From NCBI RefSeq assembly GCF_024813435.1, contig NZ_JANAEZ010000002.1, positions 558,001-622,000 of the forward strand: a DNA stretch of 64,000 nt, given 5' to 3'. A program made the position numbers and the translations under genes. This stretch comes from Cognataquiflexum gelatinilyticum (GTDB lineage Bacteria; Bacteroidota; Bacteroidia; Cytophagales; Cyclobacteriaceae). This document shows, one piece after another, positions 51,857 through 59,315 of the stretch. Position 1 is the stretch's first letter. Each line of letters begins with the position of its first letter. The notes below the pieces were generated by a model. That model made no database searches and was not told the origin of the DNA. It was given only the letters and a program-made list of their open reading frames with translations.

Positions 51857-53950
51857 TCACTTCTTACCTCCCGGATTATAAATCTCTTTCGCTGTTTTCA
51901 GGACTTCGGCCTTATCCAAAGTCATTGGCTTTAATTTTTGACCGAGGAAAAGTTCCATCTGATCATCAAAGTGGGGGCTGTCAGGGTCATTGCTTGCTCC
52001 GAAGACATTGATGGTTTCGATCTTTGGAAGTCCCGCACCGAAGCGGACCATCATAATGTAAGATTCTCCTTGTGTTCCTTTTCTCATCCCGTTTTCCCAA
52101 GGCAATGAACGCATGGCTGTAATCACATCGTCGATTCCCTGCAGCGGTAGCGCCTTGTCTCCTCTTACGAGTTTTTGGTATTCTCCCAAAGTCACCAATT
52201 CCTTTCCAAAATGGGTTTTAAAATGATTTTTGGCAGCTTTGAGACTTTCCACAGATTCTTCTTCTGTAAGGATGGTTTCCCAACTCCTCCCATTTTCAGC
52301 AAATTTGTCCCACCAATAGTAGTATACAAAAGCAAAAACTGCCGCGCCTTCACTTTCGATTCCTGAGCGTTTGTCCCAGTTGTTGATGGTTTCGATCTGC
52401 TTTGCGATTTCGGGATATTTGCTTGGGTTTAGGCCAAAAAGAGATTCCATATTGGTACGGAAAGCCAGTTTTTCGGGCAATTGTCCATCGTACTTGATTT
52501 CTTTGAAATGCTCGTAGGAAATCCTCCCCGTGTCGGGCATCAATTCACGGAATCGGGTCGATCTGTTATTGTCCCGCAAGAGGTAATCCATGGATTTGGG
52601 GTAATTGTCCGGATTGAGATTGTCTGCCAATCCACTCGCCTTAAAAGGAGAATGGTTGGTGTTGAATAAAAATCCCGAACCCGGATTGTATTGCTGTGGC
52701 AAATCTTTGAAGTCATGGTACTTGGTCCATAAGGCTTTTTTGGTATTTCCGGCCACCGTTCCGGTGAAATCTATGGATGGATCTCTGATGGGGATCAGGC
52801 CATTGCTGACATAAAAAATCGTATCATACTTGTCTGCATATACCGTGTTGAAACTTGTAAGTTCCATCCGTGACATGGCTTCGCTGAATTCTCTAAAATT
52901 CCTCGATTTGTTCATTCTCCACCATTGCTCCGGTGCTCCGATTCGCTCCAAGGCACCCAAGCGGATTGAAAATGTTCCTTGTTCAGTAACCAAGGTAGGA
53001 CCGTAAATGCTTTTCCAGATTTTCTTTGGAAAGGGAATCGTGATCAAATCCCAGAGTTTTACCCTAAGCCAAACTGTCTCTTTTTCCAATTCCAACCATT
53101 CTCCATCTACTTGGTATTGATCCTCATTTTCGGGATTCATTTCCAATTGGTACAGATCCAAGAGATCGGGGAAATTAACCGTGTGTGCCCATCCAAGATT
53201 TTCATTTACTCCATGAAAAATCATCGCTCCACCCGGGAAAAGTCCCCCAAGAATATTCCATCCTTCCTCTGAATGGAGGTGTGCTTCATACCAAGCTACA
53301 GGTCCGTCCAGGGGTTGGTGGGAATTGATGGCTAGAAATGCCTCACCGGAGTCTGTCCGGGAAGGGTGAATGGCAATTGCGTTTGAGCCTTTTGGATCGG
53401 CATCAAATGGTACGGTTTCTACTTTTCCGGAGACGATTTGTTGAACCGCCCGATCTGCTCCTGACATCTGTGCAAGGGAGAGAATATATGCCGCCGTTAT
53501 TTCTTTGGTATTGACAGGAAAGGCTTTTTCGAATAAAACTTCTTCAGGATGTGCCAATGCAAAGTCATTCATTCCGGCAGCATAGGCTTCTAAAATCGCT
53601 TTGAATTCCTCTGAATAGGCCGATTCATATTTGGCCTCTGCGATTTCAACGGTTTGGAGTAAATGTCCAAAAAAATCCACCGCAGCTCCGTCTTGACCAT
53701 AAACCCTTCCCAACATTCGCTTCCCGGCAAGCAATGTTTTTTGGATAGTTTCAAAATCATCTTCGGCATGTGCCCAAGCCAAACCGTAGGCGACATCGGA
53801 ATCTGTTTGTCCGAAAATATGCGGCACTCCAAATTCATCGCGAACGATTTGGACCTTTGAGGTATCCCAACCTGAATGATCATATGGGGAGTCACAAGAA
53901 AAAATTAAAAAGTGAAAGAGCAGGAAAAGCCTGGATCGGAAGATTTTCAT
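51857..53950 (-). CDS. Penicillin acylase family lipoprotein
   Basis: The family consists of Ntn hydrolases that cleave amide bonds of beta-lactams, acyl-homoserine lactones or lipopeptides after self-cleavage into two chains. I start it at ATG 53950 (697 residues), since that gives a normal signal with lipobox (FLIFSC). The A chain has VQIVRDEFGVPHIFGQTDSD and YGLAWAHAEDDFETIQ. The nucleophile is Ser189 in PKGSNAIAI; NTNHSP later matches the family. The substrate cannot be told from sequence; antibiotic or quorum-signal breakdown are both possible. Confidence 0.88.
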   Translation of the reverse strand: MKIFRSRLFLLFHFLIFSCDSPYDHSGWDTSKVQIVRDEFGVPHIFGQTDSDVAYGLAWAHAEDDFETIQKTLLAGKRMLGRVYGQDGAAVDFFGHLLQTVEIAEAKYESAYSEEFKAILEAYAAGMNDFALAHPEEVLFEKAFPVNTKEITAAYILSLAQMSGADRAVQQIVSGKVETVPFDADPKGSNAIAIHPSRTDSGEAFLAINSHQPLDGPVAWYEAHLHSEEGWNILGGLFPGGAMIFHGVNENLGWAHTVNFPDLLDLYQLEMNPENEDQYQVDGEWLELEKETVWLRVKLWDLITIPFPKKIWKSIYGPTLVTEQGTFSIRLGALERIGAPEQWWRMNKSRNFREFSEAMSRMELTSFNTVYADKYDTIFYVSNGLIPIRDPSIDFTGTVAGNTKKALWTKYHDFKDLPQQYNPGSGFLFNTNHSPFKASGLADNLNPDNYPKSMDYLLRDNNRSTRFRELMPDTGRISYEHFKEIKYDGQLPEKLAFRTNMESLFGLNPSKYPEIAKQIETINNWDKRSGIESEGAAVFAFVYYYWWDKFAENGRSWETILTEEESVESLKAAKNHFKTHFGKELVTLGEYQKLVRGDKALPLQGIDDVITAMRSLPWENGMRKGTQGESYIMMVRFGAGLPKIETINVFGASNDPDSPHFDDQMELFLGQKLKPMTLDKAEVLKTAKEIYNPGGKK

Positions 53951-54002
53951 AGGTGATGATGGATGTAAAGAATACCGTGCAAAATGCGTTTTTATTGTAA
54001 AC

Positions 54003-54030
54003 AAAAAAAACGGCCACGTGGCCGTTTTTT
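54003..54030 (-). terminator. Terminator of the lipoprotein gene at 54212
   Basis: CGGCCAC and GTGGCCG (54011-54024) form a palindrome flanked by eight A and six T. Read leftward it ends in a T run and lies after the stop at 54212; it may work both ways. Confidence 0.75.
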
Positions 54031-54211
54031 AAATCAAGATTTGATTCCTACAGACCCGAAGAGGTATGTAGCATTGCAATTTTATTTCCATGAAGAAAAA
54101 ACATATTAGAAATAATAATGAAACATATCTTAATTCATATAAAGTATAAATCAATGTTTAATTAACTCCCATTTCAAAAGAAAAGATTGCCGTAAAGGCA
54201 AGTTATATTCC

Positions 54212-54892
54212 TCATTTTCTTTGTCCGGCCTTGATCCGTAGGTTTGGGATAGTCTGGAATGCATATTCCTGGATGAACATTGCATGGGATTCTTTATCTG
54301 CCTGCAATTTTACCCATCCATAATGGTATTCACCGTTGACTCTTACACTGAGACCCACAAAATAATCCCCGTCAGGTGCCCACGGACCCGACCATTGGTC
54401 AGGCTGATTCTCGGTTATGGTCCTGACCATCATGGAACCGGTAAACACACTCCACGATGATCCTTCAATTGCAGATGCTTCACTGATTTCCAGACATGAA
54501 GTCAACGGGGCGATCTCTTCGTTGGTCAACATTACCTTCGAATCTCTGAGAGAATTAATCTGAAAATACTCCCTGACTCCCTGATCAAACCCCACAGACA
54601 TGACATTGATCGAAAAATCCGGGATATCGTCTTCGTTTAGGTCTAGGAGATAGGTTTGGTGCCGATGGACGGGATATGCTTCTTTGAGCACATGGTGGTT
54701 TATTGTCACAATAGTAGGTGCGTCCATGTCTTCATTGCAGGAAGAGAGTAGGAAGGGTATCATCACAGGTAAAACTGCCCATATCCTGCTTTGAGAAAAT
54801 ACCTTGTTGGCTTTGCACTTTCCTATCAAGAAGACAAATGCCTTGATCAATTTAGAGAAGGCAGGGCCTTGATTTAAAATAGTAGGTTTCAT
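54212..54892 (-). CDS. Lipoprotein of unknown function
   Basis: The 226-residue protein starts MKPTILNQGPAFSKLI and has an unusually long N-region of about 45 residues before the hydrophobic stretch and lipobox (PFLLSSC). An acidic motif NEDDIPDFSINVMS suggests calcium-binding-like or metal-binding loops. The first 40 bases, including the ATG, are almost the same as those of the gene at 56391. No family is recognised. Confidence 0.65.
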   Translation of the reverse strand: MKPTILNQGPAFSKLIKAFVFLIGKCKANKVFSQSRIWAVLPVMIPFLLSSCNEDMDAPTIVTINHHVLKEAYPVHRHQTYLLDLNEDDIPDFSINVMSVGFDQGVREYFQINSLRDSKVMLTNEEIAPLTSCLEISEASAIEGSSWSVFTGSMMVRTITENQPDQWSGPWAPDGDYFVGLSVRVNGEYHYGWVKLQADKESHAMFIQEYAFQTIPNLRIKAGQRK

Positions 54893-54913
54893 TTTTAAGA
54901 ATAGTTGGTTTAA
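54876..54913 (-). repeat. Duplicated 5' leader, copy A
   Basis: Read leftward: TTAAACCAACTATTCTTAAA, then AATG AAACCTACTATTTT. It spans the start of the gene at 54892 and matches copy B at 56375-56417 apart from short insertions. Within each copy the string AAACCAACTATT-like recurs before and after the ATG. Confidence 0.6.
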
Positions 54914-54978
54914 GGATTGAGTATTCGATCAATTGTGGTATTTCTAAGTCAGGAAACGAATAGAGATTTTTTTTCCTT

Positions 54979-55776
54979 TTAGCCAATCACTTCCTGCAGC
55001 AGCAGGGCAGTGCAGATATTTGCCATCAAAAACCTTTCTTCTTTTCCCAATCCCTGTACAAAATAGACTTGACCTTTGTCGGCAAGATTGACCGCAGCAA
55101 GAGGCCGGCCCGAAGGGTCACGAATTTCCAGCCCAATGGACCCAAAAGGCATTTCCATAGCTTTTCCATTTTGATTCAGGATACTCGTCACCGGGTAAAT
55201 ACTGTAGTATTCTCCGCTGCTTAGGGAAACTATTCCTCCCTGATTTTTGGGTTGTCGCTGAACCCTGTCGTTGTCCAAAATCAGTTGCCAAGGTTCGGAG
55301 GTGTTACCGGAATAGATCTGAGCAAAATAGATACTTGACGAATTCCCGTTTTTTAATTCAAGCAAGTCTATTCCAAAAGAAAGAGGCCCTTGGTCGTTAC
55401 CGATCATGAGGTCGGCTGCTTGGAATCGTGAAACGCAGAAAACAGAAGAAGCTTGCTGTCCTCCGTCTGAAAGGTCAAATCGGATTGTTTGCTTTCTGTC
55501 AATATACTCTCTCCCGATAATATTCAAATACTCCCCTGTGACAGGGCTACCGATACCAAATCCGGCGTAGCTGTTAGTACCTTTGGTCCAAGAGCGGTTA
55601 ACATCTGTGGTGTGGAAATCCCCAAAAGCTAATTTTTGGTTGATCAAAAGCCCGGTTCGACCTTGGACAGGCAAGCTTTCATGTCCTTGCCAATAGTCAC
55701 CTCGCAGGGCTAAATTAACTTGGCCACAACCGGCAAAAAGAAGAAAGCAAAAGAGTATGATGAAATATCTGTTCAT
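54979..55776 (-). CDS. Lipoprotein of unknown function
   Basis: I start it at ATG 55776, giving 265 residues with a clear signal and lipobox (CFLLFAGC); a start at 55824 would add 16 residues before it. The body is beta-rich (LRGDYWQGHESLPVQGRTGL, GGIVSLSSGEYYSIYPVTS) and matches no family I know. It lies 57 bases after the gene at 55834 and may share its message. Confidence 0.65.
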   Translation of the reverse strand: MNRYFIILFCFLLFAGCGQVNLALRGDYWQGHESLPVQGRTGLLINQKLAFGDFHTTDVNRSWTKGTNSYAGFGIGSPVTGEYLNIIGREYIDRKQTIRFDLSDGGQQASSVFCVSRFQAADLMIGNDQGPLSFGIDLLELKNGNSSSIYFAQIYSGNTSEPWQLILDNDRVQRQPKNQGGIVSLSSGEYYSIYPVTSILNQNGKAMEMPFGSIGLEIRDPSGRPLAAVNLADKGQVYFVQGLGKEERFLMANICTALLLQEVIG

Positions 55777-55833
55777 AATTTTCCCAATTGAAACTAAAAT
55801 GGTTAGAATATTATATATCGACATTTTGATGTC

Positions 55834-56391
55834 CTAAAGGTCTATTTCTAGCGTCACAATGGTTTGGTCCCGAGGAATGGTTTCTCCTTTTGCTTCCATC
55901 CAAGTAGCATTGTTTCTGTCAAAATACCTGATGATATGGGAAAACCTGAGCACTTCGTTTGCCTTTACCATTTCGGAAATATTTTTTTGGAAAAGCAGAG
56001 GTGAATCTGGATTTGGAAATTCCCTCAGTTCGCGAAGGTTGAATGCGGTATCCCACAGGATGGTGTTTTTGCCATCTTCCATGTTTTCAAGAGATAAAGT
56101 CAGTTGAAGAGAGGCTTTTGTACCGTCAAAAATTTCTTCACTGTAATCTTTAGCCTTTGCGACTCTAAAATCAATCTGATGATCCATTTGTTCTAATGGA
56201 TATTGAGGTAAAAGATCATCTCCGGGACTACATGCCAATAAGGATGTAATGACGACAATAGGTAGAAAACACAGGTTTTTCCTGTTTTTGGGGGATTTGT
56301 ACCGTGTATTTAATTGAAGCGGGAGGGAATGTGTTTCCGGCGGATTTGAAAGACTTCCTAGGGTTTTTTCCCGAAAAATAGTTGGTTTCAT
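55834..56391 (-). CDS. Small lipoprotein of unknown function
   Basis: I start it at ATG 56391 (MKPTIFREKTLGSL), giving 185 residues with a long N-region before the hydrophobic stretch and lipobox (VITSLLAC). The mature part carries short strands and a conserved-looking EEIFDGTKASLQLTLSLE. It lies next to the divergent TonB receptor. A start at 56457 would precede it by 22 codons and is less likely. Confidence 0.6.
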   Translation of the reverse strand: MKPTIFREKTLGSLSNPPETHSLPLQLNTRYKSPKNRKNLCFLPIVVITSLLACSPGDDLLPQYPLEQMDHQIDFRVAKAKDYSEEIFDGTKASLQLTLSLENMEDGKNTILWDTAFNLRELREFPNPDSPLLFQKNISEMVKANEVLRFSHIIRYFDRNNATWMEAKGETIPRDQTIVTLEIDL

Positions 56392-56417
56392 TTTTTTAAG
56401 AATTATAGTTGGTTTAG
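56375..56417 (-). repeat. Duplicated 5' leader, copy B
   Basis: Read leftward: CTAAACCAACTATAATTCTT, then AAAAAAATGAAACCAACT. It includes the ATG at 56391 and matches copy A at 54876-54913. The coding sequences behind the two copies are not similar beyond MKPTI. Confidence 0.6.
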
Positions 56418-56607
56418 AATTTTTTTTCCATCGAAATGGATAAAAATATTTCTTCAAATTTTGCTCCTAATTTTTAATAATCTGTTAATCAATAAGTTAA
56501 ATCAAAAAACGGATTGATATATATGTGCGTTTATGAACAGATTGTTTCTGGATTGGAACAAATCAAACACATAAATAAATTTTTTATTAGAATTGATCTA
56601 AATAAAT

Positions 56608-56639
56608 TTTGGATAAAAAACTGTCATTTCTTAATATTG
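56608..56639 (+). promoter_or_regulatory. Possible promoter of the FecA-like receptor gene
   Basis: TTTG at 56608-56611 and TAATATTG at 56632-56639 are 20 bases apart, the same near-match and spacing as before the tRNA-Asn gene. It lies about 45 bases before the ATG at 56684. Confidence 0.35.
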
Positions 56640-56683
56640 TATTCTTATTTAAAATTAATCCAAATAAATACTATAGTTATAAA

Positions 56684-59113
56684 ATGAAACTGGTTTTTTC
56701 GATAGTAAGTGCATTGTTAATAGGGATGAATGTCTCATTTGCCCAAAAGAATATGTTGAAAGGAAAGGTCTTGGATGAGACCAATCAGGCTGTTCCCGGT
56801 GTGGCTTTAATCTTAGAAGGTACAGTGAGAGGTGTACAATCTGATCTTTCAGGAACCTACACGATGAGGGATATTCCTGGAGGTGATTACGTGCTCAAGG
56901 TCAACATGCTTGGCTATGAGGAAATCAAGGTTCCTTTTTCGATAAAAGATGCTGAAAACCGAGAACTGAACATCACCTTGAAAGAGGCACCACTTTCTTT
57001 GGATGCGTTTGAATTTACTGTAAGCAGAGGAATCATGGGACAAGAACGGCTTCCTGAGGTCGACCGTTTTCGGATAAATGCCGGAAAGAAAAATGAGGTA
57101 ATCCGGGTGGGAGAGATCAATGCCAATCTTGCTATGAACAATAGCCGTCAGATTTTTAGCCGGACGCCGGGTATTTCCATTTGGGAAAATGACGGTTCGG
57201 GCATACAGTTGGGAGTAGCAGCCCGAGGTTTAAATCCAAACAGGTCTTGGGAGTTTAATGTCAGGATGAACGGATATGACATTACCCCTGATCCTATGGG
57301 ATATCCAGAGGCATATTTCACTCCTCCCATGGAAGTAGTGGAACAGATTGAAATTGTCAGGGGTGCGTCCTCTATTCAATATGGCTCGCAATTTGGCGGA
57401 TTGATGAACTTCGTGATGCGTAAGCCTGATAAATCCAAGCGGTTTACTTTCGAAACATTAAACACTGTAGGGAGCAATGGACTTTTCAGTACTTTCAATT
57501 ACCTGGGAGGTACCGAAGGTAAATGGAATTATACCGCTTATTATCAAAAGAGGGTAGGGAATAGCTGGCGAGACAACAGTTATTTCAATACTGACCATGC
57601 ACATGTGGAAGTAAATTATGCCGCCAACAACCGCCTTTTGATCGGCCTCGAAATGACCTACATGACTACAGAAAGCCAACAACCTGGTGGTTTGACAGAT
57701 GAGCAGTTCAATAGTGATCCAAGAAAAAGCACTCGTGAAAGGAATTGGTTCAGCACACCTTGGTTTATTCCTGCATTGACAGCGGAATATATCTTGACTG
57801 AAAATACCAAGCTGAGCTGGAAAGCTTTCGGGACTTTTGCGGAAAGGAATTCTGTGGGTTTTATGCGTCCCATCAACCAAGAGGATGATTTGGGCAATAG
57901 ACAGGTAGACAGGGATTTTTACACGACCTATGGATCTGAAGTAAGAATGATCACCGAGTATTCATTGTTTGGCAAATCAAATACCTTGGCAGCCGGACTG
58001 CGCTATTTCAATGGATTTATTGACAGAAAGCAATTAGGTACAGGTGACAATGGTACCGAAATGAACTTTGACCTTATAAGCGGAGGTGTTTTCAGAAGGG
58101 ATTTTGATTTTACCAATATCAATCAAGCAGCATTTGCTGAGAATGTATTCAGGTTTTCAAACAAATGGCTTTTGACCACCGGGCTGAGGTATGAAAGGAT
58201 TTCTTCCAACATGGAAGGGTTGTTTAATATCGTCAATGAGCAAGAGCAGATTTTGCTACCTCAAAACAGAACAAGGAATTTCCTTTTGGTAGGAATTGGT
58301 TCAGAGTATAAAATCACACCTTCCATGGAGTTTTATACTAATTTTTCCCAAGCATATAGGCCTGTTTTGATTTCTGACCTTACTCCGCCGGCCACTACTG
58401 ATATTATCGATGAAAACCTGCAGGATTCAAGGGGTTTCAATTTTGATTTTGGATACCGAGGAGCAGTACAGAACTGGATGAAGTTTGATGTCGGGTATTT
58501 TTACCTGAACTATGCAGACAGGATTGGCACCATTGCACAACAGAATAATGATGGCACGATCAATCAGTTTAGGACTAACTTGGGCAACTCGGTAAGCCAA
58601 GGCTTTGAAGGATATGTGGAGTTTGACCCCGTGACAGCATTGACCAAAACGTCTAAGTTTGGTTACCTTCACCTTTTTGCATCACTTGCTTTTGTCGATG
58701 CGAGGTATGGTGATTTTGCTACGACTTCGGTTAGGGAAGGTGTTGTCGTCGAAGGCAATCTAAAAGGAAACAGGGTGGAAAATGCTCCCCGAAAAATCAA
58801 CCGATACGGAGTGACCTACCGATACAACAGGTTTTCTGTAACCTGGCAGCTGAGCGATGTCGGAGATGCATTTTCTGATGCTTCCAACACCGTTGCGCCA
58901 AATGCTGCCTCTACCGTTGGACTGATTCCTGCCTACCGGGTACAGGACATTTCTGCCTCCATGGATATAAAGAGAAAGTATATCCTGAAGGCAGGAGTCA
59001 ACAACCTAACCAATGAAATGTACTTTACCAGAAGAGCGGGAGGTTACCCGGGACCGGGAATTATGCCTGGGGAGGGCAGGACAATTTATTTCACCTTTGG
59101 ATTGAAATTGTAA
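56684..59113 (+). CDS. TonB-dependent receptor with CarboxypepD-like N-terminal domain, FecA-like
   Basis: I start it at ATG 56684, giving 809 residues with a signal peptide (KLVFSIVSALLIGMNVSFAQ); a frame from 56609 would precede it by 25 residues. Residues about 23-100 form a CarboxypepD_reg-like domain (MLKGKVLDETNQAVPGVALI), followed by the plug (VEQIEIVRGASSIQYGSQFG) and a barrel ending in TIYFTFGLKL. Overall it resembles ferric-citrate receptor-type proteins. It diverges from the lipoprotein at 55834, and a cytochrome c gene follows after its terminator. The substrate is unknown. Confidence 0.87.
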   Translation: MKLVFSIVSALLIGMNVSFAQKNMLKGKVLDETNQAVPGVALILEGTVRGVQSDLSGTYTMRDIPGGDYVLKVNMLGYEEIKVPFSIKDAENRELNITLKEAPLSLDAFEFTVSRGIMGQERLPEVDRFRINAGKKNEVIRVGEINANLAMNNSRQIFSRTPGISIWENDGSGIQLGVAARGLNPNRSWEFNVRMNGYDITPDPMGYPEAYFTPPMEVVEQIEIVRGASSIQYGSQFGGLMNFVMRKPDKSKRFTFETLNTVGSNGLFSTFNYLGGTEGKWNYTAYYQKRVGNSWRDNSYFNTDHAHVEVNYAANNRLLIGLEMTYMTTESQQPGGLTDEQFNSDPRKSTRERNWFSTPWFIPALTAEYILTENTKLSWKAFGTFAERNSVGFMRPINQEDDLGNRQVDRDFYTTYGSEVRMITEYSLFGKSNTLAAGLRYFNGFIDRKQLGTGDNGTEMNFDLISGGVFRRDFDFTNINQAAFAENVFRFSNKWLLTTGLRYERISSNMEGLFNIVNEQEQILLPQNRTRNFLLVGIGSEYKITPSMEFYTNFSQAYRPVLISDLTPPATTDIIDENLQDSRGFNFDFGYRGAVQNWMKFDVGYFYLNYADRIGTIAQQNNDGTINQFRTNLGNSVSQGFEGYVEFDPVTALTKTSKFGYLHLFASLAFVDARYGDFATTSVREGVVVEGNLKGNRVENAPRKINRYGVTYRYNRFSVTWQLSDVGDAFSDASNTVAPNAASTVGLIPAYRVQDISASMDIKRKYILKAGVNNLTNEMYFTRRAGGYPGPGIMPGEGRTIYFTFGLKL

Positions 59114-59130
59114 TTTGTGAGCTATATTCA

Positions 59131-59164
59131 AAAAAGCCAGTCTCTAAGGACTGGCTTTTTTTTT
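59131..59164 (+). terminator. Terminator after the FecA-like receptor
   Basis: AAAAAGCCAGTC (59131-59142) pairs with GACTGGCTTTTT (59149-59160), loop TCTAAG, followed by further T. Confidence 0.9.
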
Positions 59165-59315
59165 ATCTGATTCTTTACCTAGGGATATATGACTTTTTGA
59201 TAAGCACTTTGGCTTAAAACCCCTGAAATGATTCTTAACAGATTCGCCTGTCAACTTTTTTTAGTAATTGCTAATCAATATATTAGGGATTATCCAAAAG
59301 CCACTTCTCTGCAAA

